The notes under the pieces were generated by a model. The model ran no database searches and had not been told where the DNA came from. It was given only the letters and a program-made list of their open reading frames with translations. A program made the translations under genes and the position numbers. Of a stretch of 64,000 bases of DNA, positions 10,541 through 22,550 are shown in pieces (the first letter of the stretch is position 1; every line of letters starts with the position of its first letter). Source of the DNA: Theropithecus gelada (taxonomy: Eukaryota > Chordata > Mammalia > Primates > Cercopithecidae); NCBI RefSeq assembly GCF_003255815.1, contig NC_037673.1:7854070-7918069 (forward strand), written 5' to 3'.

Positions 10541-13165
10541 CCTTGCCATTTTATGGTATCCAGGATTTTTTTAAAAAATATTTTTTGGTAAATCCAGATG
10601 AAAAAGAACATGGGTAACTTAGTAACAATGAGAAACTAAGCTTTTTATTTTTCTTAATCAACCTTTAAGTATTTCCAGAAGATGTTTGAAAGTTGTGTGC
10701 TGCACACATCATGAAAACACATTGCTTTAGAACAAATTTTTTGAACAATGATTTTACACTGGAATTTGAAGACTGCAAAGTATGAGATGGGCCATTCCTT
10801 TCCCTAAGCGATACAACTGTCTTTACTGAAAATATATTTTCTGAATTAAGGGCTTGAGCCAAAGTCCAATTTCCAAGCTATTCCCTGTAGTATCTGTGAG
10901 CTGGAGGCAAGGTCTTGGTTCGTTTTGTGTGTTGTTGCATCTCCTGTGTGAAGGTGAGTGCCCTGTGCATTTCAGGTGCCCAAGAAAGACTTGTAGCATA
11001 AAAAGTTACAAAATACGTTACTCCTCTGGCACTGTGACTGATCCATTTTTCTGTGTATTACATGTCTTTCCATTAAGAGCTTGCATTACAAGTGAAATAC
11101 AAAAAAAAAAAAAAAAAGTCTTTTACTTTCTAACACCATTTAGAATCCTTTTTCCTCTAGCTGCTTAAACTTTCCTTGAAGAATTACTACTACTGGAATC
11201 TGCCGAGAAGTAGAGAGGCCTACCATAATTACCTGTTAGAAAAATGGCAGGCTGGAGCGATTTTCCCCTGGCTGCCCTGGCCGTTGGTGACAGTTTGCCC
11301 CAGGAGTTCTCAGAAGTTCAGGAGGTCTGCTGAACATCTGAGCTGTATTTGCACGTGGGCCAAGCAGGCACCACACCATCAGGGAAGGACCTGGATCGGA
11401 AATGGAGAGGTGTGGGGTGCACTTGCAGTGGGGCCTGTAAATACAAGGTGAGTCCAAACTTGCATCAAACTGCCTACTTTGGCAGTGGTTGAAATCAAAG
11501 GTGGGTTACAGGACGGTGATACTGGGTACCAAGGGAACCTGCTGCAGGTCACCTCTTGTACCATCCAGATCTGTTTACCACCAACATTCAGTATTTAAAG
11601 CCGTAACCAGCTGCAATGTCTACAAAAGGGGAGTTTATGAGTATGTGGCATATGCTGCCTCTAATGGAATCCCTAAAGATACAGTTCAAATGGATGCAAG
11701 TTGCAATAACTAGCACTTAAAAATTACAGAAGTCGTCTTAAGCTGCTTGACACACATGGCCCTCTAAAACCGTAACCATGTGGCCAACCCCTGCATCTTC
11801 TTGACGTGTGACTTACTAGGTCACACAAGGCATTCTGCTCTCTTACCTGACTAACACGGTGTCATCAGTCCAGTGGCTCAACATGACTTTCTGTAAAAGA
11901 TCGAGGCCATCAAGGCCATGCTCTACGTTTCTACAGAGAAGATGGATGAAAGACGGGGTCATTAACCTTGTCTGAGGTAAGTGGGTGATTATGTACGGCT
12001 GGAGCTGCTCATCTTAAATGAGAATGAATTTTCATCCCTTTTACTTATGGGGATTGAAAAAAATGCAACTAACTGTGTGACGCTTTCTCGTGCATAGGAA
12101 GCCAACCCAAAATGTAGTGGCTTAAAAGAACTATTTATTTAACCTTTGGTTTTGTGGATTCATAATTTTGGCTAAGTTTCTTTGAGGGATTCTTTTGATT
12201 TGTTCAGGGCACTCTCATGCCTGGGTGATCAGCTGCTGGGCCAGCTGGGGTCCGGACTGTCTAAAGTGGTCTGACCTGGGTGCCCTTCTTGGTTGTACAA
12301 AGTGTCTTATCCCATTGTAGGCTGGCTTTTCCCGTGGCAGGAGAAACTCAGGGCAGGAGACAAGGGATACTCTGTAGAAAGGAGACAAGTTGCTGCCAGA
12401 CCACCAGGTACAGCAATGACCAGAAGGAAAGAGCAGGCCAAGGGATTTGAGGTGGAGCATGAAATGTGACCTGCTCAGTGGCTGGAGACTGTAGGCGCTC
12501 CTAGAGCTTGAAGCAGTGCTTCATTTTCATCTACCTCAGTAGTCACAATTTCCATTTCGAATTCTGGGGAGTTTTCCAGTTTCTATTTGATTTACAGTTC
12601 TGAGAATCTCCTCATTTGAAAATAAAATTGATGAATATTAGATGATAAATATAGAAAATACATAATGCTTTTACTTTGAAAAGCCATCAGGAAATACTAA
12701 AAATGTGTAAATATCATAAACCCTCCTATAATATGAGATTGCAACACAGCATGTTTGTCTCATGAGCAGAGCCTCAATGCTGTGATGAGCAGCTCCCAGT
12801 TCTCAGGAGTTTAACACACTTGAAGTCACTTCTCATGTGCAAGTGTTCAGTTGTGATTGCCCTCGATGTGATTTAGGGTCCCAGACTGTTTCCTACAGCC
12901 TCTAAGTCCTCTATTGGGTCCTCTGCAACCTGGGAGCAGAGGAGGGAGGTAAGTGAGTAAGAAAGGTACAAGGGAGTTACTGTGAGTCAAACTGGAACTG
13001 GTTTCCATCATTTCCATACACAAAACACCAGGCAGATCTCAGACACAAGATGGACACAAACCACTTACGTAAAGTTTTAAGAGGCAAAATTAGTCTATGA
13101 TCTCTGAAGACAGAACAGGAGTTTCCTAAGGGAGAGAGAGAGAAGAAGCTACTCAGTGAAGATCA
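10541..13165. other. Unassigned sequence, 2.6 kb
   Basis: No element or gene assigned. There is a run of 18 A at about 11100-11117. Consensus-like splice donors occur on the plus strand at 10954, 11448 and 11977, but there are no supported exons. 12095-12300 ('aatgtagtggcttaaaagaa') resembles a common old LTR-type repeat in antisense, not resolved. Confidence 0.4.
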
Positions 13166-13320
13166 AGAGGGAGACAATTGTTGTACCAGAATTATTCTAT
13201 TCTTAACCTGGGTGATGGGACCTGGGTGTGATCACTTTGTAATAATTCACTAAGCTGCACAATTATGCATTGTGCAATTTTTTTGTATGCATCTTATACC
13301 TCAAATTTAAAATTTTAAAA
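13166..13320 (+). repeat. L1M 3' UTR fragment
   Basis: 'gggtgatgggacctgggtgt', 'cactttgtaataattcacta' and 'gcatcttatacctcaaattt' parallel the L1M tail containing a gggtgtgttcactttgtgaaaattc-type block. Confidence 0.6.
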
Positions 13321-13354
13321 TAATTTAAGTTGCTTAAGAAATAAAAAGATAAGC

Positions 13355-13912
13355 CATGGACCAGGAGCAAATATTTGAAGTCACGTATCTGACAAAGGAC
13401 TTGTATTCAGAGTGTACAAAGAACTCTCAAAACTCAACAATAAGGAAACAACCCAATTAGACAGTGAGCAAAACATGTGAACAGACACTTTACTCAAGAT
13501 GATATATGGACAGGTGCAGTGGCTTCTGCCTATAATCCCAGCACTTTGGGAGGCCGAGGTGCAGGGATTCTTGAGCCCAGGAGTTCAAGACCAACCTGGA
13601 TAACATGGGAGACTCCATTTCTACCAAAAATATTATCTGAGCATGCAGCATATGCTTCTGGACCCAGCTACTCTGGGGGCTGAGGCGGAAGGATTGCTTG
13701 AGCACAGGAGGAGGCTGAGGTTGCTGTGTCACTGCACTCCAGCCTGGGCGACAGAGCAAGACCTTGTCTCAAAAAAAAAAAAAAAAAAAAAGATAACTAG
13801 ATAACCAATAAACAGATGAAAAGGTGTTCCACATCATTAGTCTTGAAGGAAACACAAATTAAACCCATAATGAGATACCAATGCACACCTATAAGAAGAG
13901 CTAAACACACAC
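13355..13912 (+). pseudogene. L1M ORF2 fragment, split by an Alu
   Basis: 'gaccaggagcaaatatttga', 'ctgacaaaggacttgtattc' and 'ctctcaaaactcaacaata' precede the Alu. 'acatcattagtcttgaagga' and 'cccataatgagataccaatg' follow it. These are consecutive parts of the 3' half of L1 ORF2 in the same orientation, so one old fragment was interrupted by the Alu at 13506-13789. Confidence 0.85.
13506..13789 (+). repeat. AluJ-like SINE
   Basis: It runs from 'ggacaggtgcagtggcttct' to a 20-base A tail. It is heavily diverged (for example 'catgcagcatatgcttctgg' in the right-arm linker region), consistent with an early Alu. It sits inside the L1M fragment. Flanking duplications are not clear. Confidence 0.93.
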
Positions 13913-16390
13913 AAACTTGCCTGACCTTTTCTAACTTTTTGACTTTGAATGTGATGTTCAGACTTCTCTCTTGGATATAAAGAAAGAGGCTGTAACAGAT
14001 ATGCAGTGCACCTAATTACTTTTTCCTTGCACTTAAATTTATCTTTATTTAAATCCAGCATTGCAGTGCTGTATTATTTATTTAACATTATTTTACGTGC
14101 TCACAGATTGGCTTCCAGAGAGCTGTCTTTTAGGACCCACTAAAGACCACGTTAAGAAAAACTCATTCCAGTGAAACTCACCATTTTATTTGCCACAGGG
14201 ATGCTATTGGGAATTTTGTTCACTTCACTTCTAAGGGAAAACTTTTCATAGACCTGAGTAGTCAGATTGCCAGTGTTTATCTTGGACAGCACCAGGAACC
14301 TGAAAGTGTCATCCGGGGCGACTGTGGCTGCATTAGCTTGAGGACGGAGCCAGAGCTGTGGGGCAGGGGGTGGGATTGGGGATGGGAGTCCCTTGAAGAA
14401 CTGTGGCATGCTGTGTGTCCTGGAAACATGAGCAGCCTTCCTAATGTCCAGAACCCACAATCCACAATCTCTTGAGAAAACAGGTTCTTGATGCCTGGAT
14501 GTTCACCTCCTTTAATGCACTGCTAACTTGCTTTAGTGCCATCCCATTTTAGATGTGGAACAGCCGATAGATGTCAGACCGTTGCCTCTGTTGTCTTTGC
14601 TTTTCTTATTTTTCCTATGACTCCTTCACAAATAAAATAAAGATGAAATGAAATGAAATAATAGATGCAAAAGGCATTTTCCTCTTCCCCTGCCACAGTA
14701 ACAGCAGAATATCCCCTCTGGCAGATAGAAACCACACAGAACAATGTATTTAAGAGAAGGTAAGACAAGAATGTTTTCTCTCTCCTCCTTCAATCTCTAT
14801 TTCTTTCACATGCACACAAATAAACACATATCCAAATTTAAATGTTTTATATAAAAATTAAAAAGCCTAAATGAAAAATATATTTAAGAGCCAATTGCTG
14901 ATTGTTCTATAGCAGACTCTGGAAAACATTTGGGTCAACTAATGACTTGTTTATGACAAACATTTAGATACCTCATAAATTTAGCTTATAATTTCAGTAA
15001 AGGTGGTACAATTATGTTTTCAATCTTCCTGAAAACCTGTGCACCCACATAATGAGGCCTGTGGAGAGACAGGGATATCAGATATCTCAGTAACTAAACC
15101 TGTGCCTTACCTCCCTCTAAAAACTGAAGATATTAAATGCCAGGGAGTTCACTGGGTTCTTAAGGCTTGACACTCAGCCCCCTTCTTTGCTCTTTGTGGG
15201 GAGGGATCCAGGCATCCTGGGGCACTGGTCTTGCCCTGCCCTTCCCGCATACCTCCTCCTGCTTTACAGGGAGCTCTGGGAAGGGGGCATCCCTGAACCC
15301 AGCTCTCTCCTGGCCTAGCCCAACCCAGGTATTCTGGGTCCAGCTGCTTGGGGATGATGACACCCAGTCCAAGGGAGCTGCCAGGGTGCAGGATCATGAG
15401 AGACACAGGACTCGAACCCAGCCTGGCTTCCCAGGTCCTCCCTGAGATGTACACTTGGACAGCAGTCCCTGCGCTGTGCTAGGGGCCCAGTCTCCATTCA
15501 GCAAAGGAAAGTGTTTCCTTTCTTTCCAATCCCATCAGGGGCTTTGGACTATAATGTCCAAAATTTTGATTGTGATATAAGGCTAAAATGCTTGTGCCCC
15601 AGCTGGGGTCTCATACAGGTGGGAAACAAAAGACCCAACCCTAAGTTTACACTGTCCTTCCTCAGCCTCCCAATTTCTTCATCTAGACCTCCAGGGTCAA
15701 CTTCTTCCTTAAATGGGTTCAACTCACAATTTCTTACCTTGACTTTAGTTCTCAATCTAAATGGTATTTTGAGCTGACTATTATTTTTGATCTTTCTGTG
15801 GGTTTTGTGGGACCCACAGCAGCAACCCAGTCCTGCCCACCCTTCTGTGCCTTTCACCTGGGCCCACTTGCTGTGAGTGGAGCACTCTCTTCCATCCTCT
15901 GTCTGAATCCTGGGGATGTGGGATTGTGGTGATGTTCTCGGTGACTCCCTGATGAGCCTATTCTCTCCTCAAGGTAGCCAAGACAATCCCATGCCTCTTT
16001 TTTTTTTTTTTTTAAACCCCAGAGACTCTTGGCTGCTTCTTGGGAATCTCTTGAGCATCCTTTGCTCTGACCTTCCCTGGTGATGGGGCTGGCCCAACTC
16101 TGCCCTTGGAGTTTTGTCCTAATTCACTGGTCCCTTTCCTACAGAGGTAGGATCTCTGGCATCTCAGGCTCTCCACAGGGATTCTTCACAACAGACCTCT
16201 CTTGATGGAGGTGAGAGTGCGAGTGTGCCCACTTTTTCCACTTGGAGACAACTCATCCTTTTAAACTCCCCTTTGTTACCCATCTCACATATCAGCCCTT
16301 AAAAAATTACTCATGGTTTGGGCTTAAGCATCCTCTAAGCAGTTTTCAGTAAGTTACATTGGAAATAACTGTCTGGGTTTGGTAACCATC
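13913..16390. other. Unassigned sequence, 2.5 kb
   Basis: No supported gene. A T run of about 18 lies at 15996-16013. The GC-richer part (15150-15500) has overlapping short frames on both strands, typical of chance in GC-rich DNA. A faint MIR-like motif 'actcgaacccagcctggctt' lies at 15411-15430. Confidence 0.5.
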
Positions 16391-16754
16391 TGTATTAGTC
16401 CCTTCTCACACTGCTATAAATAAATACCCAAGACTGGGTAATACATAAAGGATAGAAGTTTAATTGACTCACAGTGCCACATGACTGGGGAGGCCTCAGG
16501 AAACTTATAATTATGGTGGAAGGGGAAGCAGTCACTTCTTACATGGCAGCAGGAGAGAGAGTGTGATTGTGTGTAGGAGGAACTGTCAAATGCTTATAAA
16601 ACCATCAAATCTCATGAAAACTCACCATCAGGAGAACAGCATGGGAGAAATCACCCCCATGAGCCAATCACTTCCCACCAGGTCGCTCCCTCAACACCCG
16701 GGAATTACAACTCAAGATGAGATTTGGGTGGGGACACAAACCCTAACCATAACA
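16391..16754 (-). repeat. MST-type MaLR solo LTR (antisense)
   Basis: It runs from 'tgtattagtcccttctcaca' to 'aaaccctaaccataaca', with 'catgactggggaggcctcag' inside. Flanking 5-bp duplications are ccatc (16386-16390) and ctatc (16755-16759), one mismatch. Confidence 0.94.
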
Positions 16755-17204
16755 CTATCTGGTAGTAGAGGTTGGAACTCCATTCAAAACGTTCACTTTT
16801 ACATGCTAGGATTCTTCAATGTTACGAAATAGCAAATGATAAAATTTATTTTGTTTTCCTAATTTCCTCACTCTTGTATCTTTATACTGAGATAAATCAT
16901 ATCATTTTACAGACAATCCCTTTTATTGGAGCAAGTCTACTTTTAATTCTGTACATATCATGGAGCAACAACGAAAATAAATTCATGAGAAAGTCAGGGG
17001 CATTGGCAAGATGGAGGCCCCTGAATGCTCCAGGGAAGTCCTAATAAAGAGGTTGATGTCATGTTCTCCGGTATTTAAAGCTCAGTTCTTACTGGCTAGA
17101 GTGGTAATAGTTACAAAAGAAAGATGATCTTTAACCGTCTTAAACTCAGTGAATAGAAACAGCAATTTTTCAAGTAGGAAGATGCTATGGACTGAATTGT
17201 GTAC

Positions 17205-17630
17205 TGATGTGGTTTGAATATATGTTCCCACCAAATCTCACGTCAAATTGTAATCTCTAATGCTGGAGATGGGGCTTGGTGGGAGGTAACTGGATCATGG
17301 GGGCAGAGTTTTCATGAATGGTTTAGCACCATCCACCTTGGTATTGTCCTCATCAGAGTGAGTGGGTTCCCACGAGATCTGGTTGTTTAAAAGTGTGTGG
17401 CACCTCCCCACCTCTTGCTCTTGTTACTCCCACCATGTAAGGTGCCTCCTTCCCCCTTCACCTTCTGCCATAATTGGAAGATTCCTGAGGCTTCTCCAGA
17501 AGCCAAGCAGATGTCAGCACATGCTTCCTATACAGCCTATGGAACTGTGAGCCAATTCCATTAAACTTTTATTTATAAATTACCCAGTCTCAGGTGTTTC
17601 TTTATAGCAATACAAGAACTGACTAATACA
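17205..17630 (+). repeat. MST-type LTR nested in MLT1
   Basis: It starts 'tgatgtggtttgaatatatg' and ends 'caagaactgactaataca'. The duplication is tgtac (17200-17204) versus tgtcc (17631-17635). Internal motifs 'gggcttggtgggaggtaact' and 'gatctggttgtttaaaagtg' are MST-like. Confidence 0.92.
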
Positions 17631-17696
17631 TGTCCTCTCAAGAATTCATATGTTGAAGCCCTAACATTTAGTGTGATGATATTTGGACATGGATTC

Positions 17697-18055
17697 TGTC
17701 CTAGTCACCTTGGTCTGCTCTAACAAATGTCATAGACTGGATGGTTTAAACAACGACAACATTTATTTCTCCTGGTTCTGGAGGCTGACAAGTTCACGAT
17801 CGAGTGGCTGGTGTCTGGTGTGGGCCAACTTCCTGGTTCACAGATGGCTGTTCTTCCTGTGTATCCTCACATGGCCAAGAAAAGAAAGAAAGGGGCAAGT
17901 CCTCCGATGCCTCTTACTCTAAGGGTGTTGATCCCATTCATGAGGGCTCCACCCTTATGACCTAACTACCTTCCAAAGGTCCCATTTCCAAGTGCCATTA
18001 CACTGGGGGTTAGGTTTTAAACATACAAAGTTGAGGGCAGGAATCCAGTTCATAG
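17697..18055 (-). repeat. MLT1A-type LTR (antisense) nested in MLT1
   Basis: Antisense features include 'tcatagactggatggtttaa', 'attcatgagggctccaccct' and 'tgacctaactaccttccaaa', the reverse complement of an MLT1A-type LTR. The right boundary is approximate because the flanking duplication is degraded. Confidence 0.87.
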
Positions 18056-18336
18056 GAGGCTTTCGGGAGGTAATTAGGTTTAGATGAGGTCATGAGGATG
18101 GGGCCCTTATTAGGGGATTAGTGCCCTTATAAGATGAGATACCAGAGAGCCTGCTTCCTGGCTCTGCCATGTGAGGACACAGTGAGAAGGCAGCTATCTG
18201 CAAGCGATCAGAACCCTGCCGTGTGGGAACCCTGACCTCAGACTTCCAGCCTTTAGAGCTGTCGGAAATAAATGTTGGTTGTTTAATCCACTCACTCTGT
18301 GGCATTTTGTTTTGGCAGCCTGAATTGACTAATACA

Positions 18337-19562
18337 TAAGACAAAGGACATTTCATTACCCAGGGCAGGTGTCCAAGCCATGAAAGAGGAGTCTAGGAAC
18401 TTAATGACAGACAATGCAGATGAATTTTCTGCCTTCAATTTCTGCTCCCATCATGGCTGTGAAGTAAACAGTCTTTATTTGCTAAAGGCAAAGACAACAA
18501 TATCCAGCAGGGGAATTTGAAGGGAAATTAAGTGTTTCCGGAAATAATCATTTAACAGTTTGTCATCCACATGGGTAAGTTGAAAATATCCACTTGCATC
18601 TGTACTGAACGAACACAGAAAATGAGAGGCCATCAGGCAAAAAAGCCCACCAGAGCCAACATTCCATGCACTCCCTGTACAAAATCATCCCAGGAACTGG
18701 ACAACTCTTGGCCAATTGGAATCTGTGGCTGTTCCTTTATATTTCTTTCAAATGTTGGAGATTTAGTGGTTGGAAGGAAGTGATGATGCTGGGGACACAT
18801 CCTTGCAGGAGAGGAGAAGCTTGACGGTGCTGGCCCAGGGCCTGGGAGGCTGCATTCTCTCTGTTCTGATTCCCACTGTTGATTTTCAACTGTGCAGCAG
18901 GACGTCTGCCCCAAGCATAAAAACCAGCCACTGTGGAACAAAACAGATAACAGAGAAGGAACAATTCTGAGGAGTCCTTCTTTCCAAAACCACATGCAGC
19001 TTGGAAATGTTCATTTTCAAATTTTACCAGCAGCTTCTGGTAAATTTGGAGTCCCTTTCCCTGAAGACTCCACACAAGTTGTAAAATTCTCAGGAGACTG
19101 GATAGAATTGTATGTATGTACCTTAGAGAGACTTGTAAATCTAGTTTGTGACTATTTCTGATTGATTGACAGATGAGTTATAAAGGATTTTAACAAGTGT
19201 TGATGGCAGGGAACAGTGTCATGCTTCCCATGCCCTTTCCAGCCCCTCCCCGCATATGTGCTGTACGTACTGCTGCGGAAAGCCTGGGGACAGCACAAAT
19301 CCACCTCGCACGCTTTCTCTGAATGACAGCATCGAATGATTCCATATTGCTTCTACTCTGGGTTCCCAGGAGGAGAAAGAGGCCCTGGCCTTGAATGAAC
19401 TGTAGAATAATTTTCTTTTTCCCCTGAGCTGAAAGGGATAGATCTTATTTGCAATGCTATGTCACTATCCCTCAAGCAACCGGTTTCAGAATATAGAATG
19501 TGTTCAGTTGTGTTTTTTTCTTCTTAGAAAGAAAACGTGACATGGGTTTTTAAATAGAGGTA
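18337..19562. other. Unassigned sequence
   Basis: No element or gene assigned. Frames of up to 120 codons occur on both strands (18633-18995 minus is longest) and overlap each other without recognisable motifs. Confidence 0.5.
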
Positions 19563-19740
19563 TACGATTTTTAAAAACAGCTTTATCAAAGTATAAGTGA
19601 TATACAAAGAACTACGCATATTTAATGAATAAAATGAATGAATAAAATTTGATGAGTTTGGACATCCACCTGCACCTTTGAAACCATTACCACAATCAAG
19701 GTAATAGACATGTCTGTCACTTCCAAAACGTTTCTTGTGC

Positions 19741-19770
19741 CTTACCATAAAAAGAAAATTTTATGGTAAG
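19741..19770. repeat. Perfect 12-bp hairpin in an L1M tail
   Basis: 'cttaccataaaa' (19741-19752) and its exact reverse complement (19759-19770) flank a 6-base spacer. The related L1M tail I remember lacks this arm, so it may be a local inverted duplication. Confidence 0.8.
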
Positions 19771-19824
19771 AACACTTAACATGAGAGCTACGATTTTAAA
19801 GCACAGTACAGTATTTTTAACTAT

Positions 19825-20117
19825 TGATATGGTTTGGAACTGTGTCTGCATCAAATTTCATGTCAAATTGTAATCCCCAGTGTTAAAGGTGGGGCCTAGT
19901 GGGAGTCAGCTGGGTCATGGGAGTGGAGTTCTCATGAATGGTTGAGCACCATCCCCTTTGGCCACAATAGTGAGTGAGTTTTCATAACATGTGGTTGTTT
20001 TAAGCCTCCAGCCATGTTTCCTGTACAGCCTGTGGAACAGTGAGCCTATTAAACCTCTTTTCTTTATAAATTATCCAGTCTCAGCTATTTTGTTATAGCA
20101 GTGTAAGAACAAACACA
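19825..20117 (+). repeat. MST-type solo LTR, internally deleted
   Basis: It starts 'tgatatggtttggaactgtg' and ends near 'gtaagaacaaacaca'. The duplication is actat (19820-19824) versus actgt (20118-20122). It is shorter than the usual LTR, missing roughly 100 bases before 'aagcctccagccatgtttcc'. Confidence 0.93.
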
Positions 20118-20761
20118 ACTGTAGAGACCTGTAAGTAGCAGCTCTCTAGAATTTATTTGTCTTGAATGACTGAACTTTACACCAATTGAACAACAATGTC
20201 CCCCTCCCTCGAGCCTCTGGTACTCAGGGATGGATTTGTTTCTATGAGTTTGACTGTTGTAGATACCTCGTGTAAGCAGAATCACATAGCATTGGCCCTT
20301 CTGTCACTGGTTTATTTTACTTAATGTAATGTTGTTCAGATGCATCCATATTGTCATGAATGGCACTATTTCCTTCTCTTTTAAGGTTGAATCATATTTA
20401 ACTATTATTTGCATATACCACATTTTGTTTGCTCATTCTTCTGTTGATGGACATTTGGGTTGGTTCCACGTCTTGGCTGTAGTGAAAAATACAATGAACA
20501 TGGGAGGGTAGATATCTTTTTGCAACACTGATTTCACTTCCTTTGAATATACACCCAGCATGGAATTGCTGGCTTATATGTAGTTCTCGTCTCATTTTTT
20601 TGAGAAACCTCCATACTGTTTTCCATAGCAGCTGTGTTTGATTGTTTTAAAGCCATCTTCCTCATGGTTATCTGGTCCAAGGTGATACTCACACCAGGTG
20701 AAGTGTAAAGAAAGACAACTTCGCTTTCCTATAAGGTTCTTTCTAATATTCCTGGCCTTCT

Positions 20762-20762
20762 N
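20762..20762. other. Ambiguous base (n)
   Basis: The only non-ACGT position, just before a GT-rich tract. It is an assembly or sequencing ambiguity. Confidence 0.99.
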
Positions 20763-20767
20763 ATAGG

Positions 20768-20850
20768 GTGTGTGTCTGTGTGTGATGTGTCTGTGTGTTT
20801 AGTGTGTGTGCATGTGGTATGTATGTGTATGTGTGTCTATTTGGCGCATG
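20768..20850. repeat. Imperfect GT-rich microsatellite
   Basis: Alternating TG runs are interrupted by C, A and TT ('tgtgtctgtgtgtgatgtgt'). It is degenerate and probably stable compared with pure (TG)n. Confidence 0.9.
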
Positions 20851-20859
20851 TTCATGTGC

Positions 20860-22098
20860 ACATTTTGCCTTCTAGTTGGAATAAGCATGCATAAGGAGAG
20901 CTTTCTACCTGAATTAAAGGAGAGGCTGCAAAGTCTCCTAAGCCGAAGGGTGGCTCCCGCACCTTCCTGGGAACTTACAGCATTTTATCTTTGCTGGGAA
21001 GTTCAGAAGACCAGCCTAAGGCATTGAAACATGAAACTGTGAACTACGTTGCCAGCCCCACTGCATTTTCTCTTCGATGTGAGTGTCTGGGACGCTGAAG
21101 GACCAGTGTGAGGCTCCATGGGGCAACCTTCCCACTTCAAGGAAGGCAGGTAACTTTCCAGTCATTTAACTGCAGTGTAAGTGAGGTGTTTGCGTGTTTG
21201 TTTGATTTTGGTTTATTCTGAGTCTCTTTTTAAACTTCTTTTGAAAACGATGAAGTGGTGAAGAAAGATGCCTGTAAGACAGTGAACAATGGCAGGGGTG
21301 AGGAGAGGAGGTGCTTCTGCACTGGGAGACAGTTTTTGAAAGTGAATTTGGTTCCATACAAAACACCTTCTGCGACTGTGTAGCCTCACAAGCGTGACTC
21401 ATCCTGCCTTTGAAAATTGACCGTCCTACTCTTACCTAGTCTTCATTATCGAGTCGGATAAGAGGCAGGACAGATCATTTTCCACATTGCACAGCCAGTC
21501 CCGGAGGCAGCAGACGCTATAAGAGGAGCGGAGTTTTGGAGGTAAGGATAGGTCACCTGTTCCTGACGCATTACCTTGTTTTGTTAGCAAATAGCGGGGT
21601 TGTGCTTTTTCCAGCAGTGATGCTGATAATGTTCTCATGCCAAAAATGTACCAAGTCAGATCATATCCAGTGTCATTTGCCATGCTGCTTGTCATACAAG
21701 ATACCCCAAATCGGGCTATATTTTGACACTGAATGAGTGACAAAATGCCAGTTGGTTTCTTTGATATTCTCACAGAAAGAAATTGACTCTAATCCACACA
21801 GAACTTTTGGCTATTTTTGACGTCGTCTTCTTTAAGCTGTGTTCGCATGACTTATGAAAGATATTACCCAGCTCTAAACATGCAAACAGCACCCCTTTTT
21901 AAAATAAGCCCACACACCTCAGAGAAGTTAGTAGTTGGTAGAGTGAGAGATACTAGTTGAGAACAAAAGCTTCTACTGCCAGGAAGGAGGGAAAATCTGA
22001 GCAGGCTGCCCAACGTAAGAGCTGAATGAGAGAAAGAAAATTGTGTTCACTGTCCTTACAAAAGTCTTTGTCCAAATTAAGGTATCTTTACTTTAGCT
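20860..22098. other. Unassigned sequence
   Basis: Nothing recognised. Short overlapping frames lie on both strands around 21166-21773. Confidence 0.5.
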
Positions 22099-22550
22099 CT
22101 GTGAGACCCATGCCAGGCTTCCAACCTCCAGAACTATAATACAGTAAATTTATTTTATTTATTATTATTATTGTTATTATTATTATTATTATTATTTTCA
22201 GACAGAATCTTGCTCTGTTGCCCAGGCTGGAATACAGTGGTGCAATCTCGGCTCACTGCAACCTCCACTTCCCAGGTTCAAGCAATTCTCCTGTCTCAGC
22301 CTCCTGAGTAGCTGGTATTACAGGCTTGTGCCACCATGCCCGGCATGTTTACTCATTTTTGTATTTATAGTAGAGATAGGATTTCACTATGTTGGTCAGG
22401 CTGGTCTCGAACTCCTGACCTGAAGTGATCCACCCGCCTCTGCCTCCCAAAGTGCTCACAGGCGTGAGCCACCATGCGCGACCAGTAAATTTATATATTT
22501 TTAAGCCCCTACATTGGTGGGAATTTGTGAGAACAGCCATTGAAAATGAA
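22099..22550 (+). repeat. MLT1-like LTR 3' fragment, split by an Alu
   Basis: 'cttccaacctccagaactat' before the Alu and 'ttttaagcccctacattggt' after it match the end of an MLT1 LTR (cctccagaactgtgag ... ttaagccacccagt). Only the 3' part is visible. Confidence 0.65.
22154..22482 (-). repeat. AluS SINE (antisense) with (TTA)n tail
   Basis: The antisense Alu begins with a tail converted to (TTA)n at 22154-22196, then 'cagacagaatcttgctctgt', and ends at 'gccaccatgcgcgac'. A perfect 12-bp duplication 'cagtaaatttat' flanks it (22142-22153 and 22483-22494). Confidence 0.97.

Larger units (their letters stand above)
17183..18336 (+). repeat. MLT1-type MaLR LTR, split twice by younger LTRs
   Basis: Three collinear pieces make one LTR: 17183-17204 ('tgctatggactgaattgt'), 17631-17696 ('aattcatatgttgaagccct') and 18056-18336 ('ggcagcctgaattgactaat' at the end). 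The outer 5-bp duplication is gaaga (17178-17182) versus taaga (18337-18341). It hosts an MST LTR and an antisense MLT1A LTR, so it is the oldest of the three. Confidence 0.9.
19563..20640 (-). repeat. L1M 3' end (antisense), split by an MST LTR
   Basis: The antisense L1M 3' UTR (19563-19824: 'aacagctttatcaaagtata', 'aaaccattaccacaatcaag') continues after the LTR into antisense ORF2 C-terminus (20118-20640: 'gttgatggacatttgggttg', 'aaacctccatactgttttcc'). Joining across the LTR restores the normal L1 order. Confidence 0.92.

Noticed and set aside
10951..11982. Consensus-like splice donors at 10954, 11448 and 11977
   Set aside because: Two or three good matches can occur by chance in 64 kb. 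No matching acceptors, frames or conserved exons could be shown.
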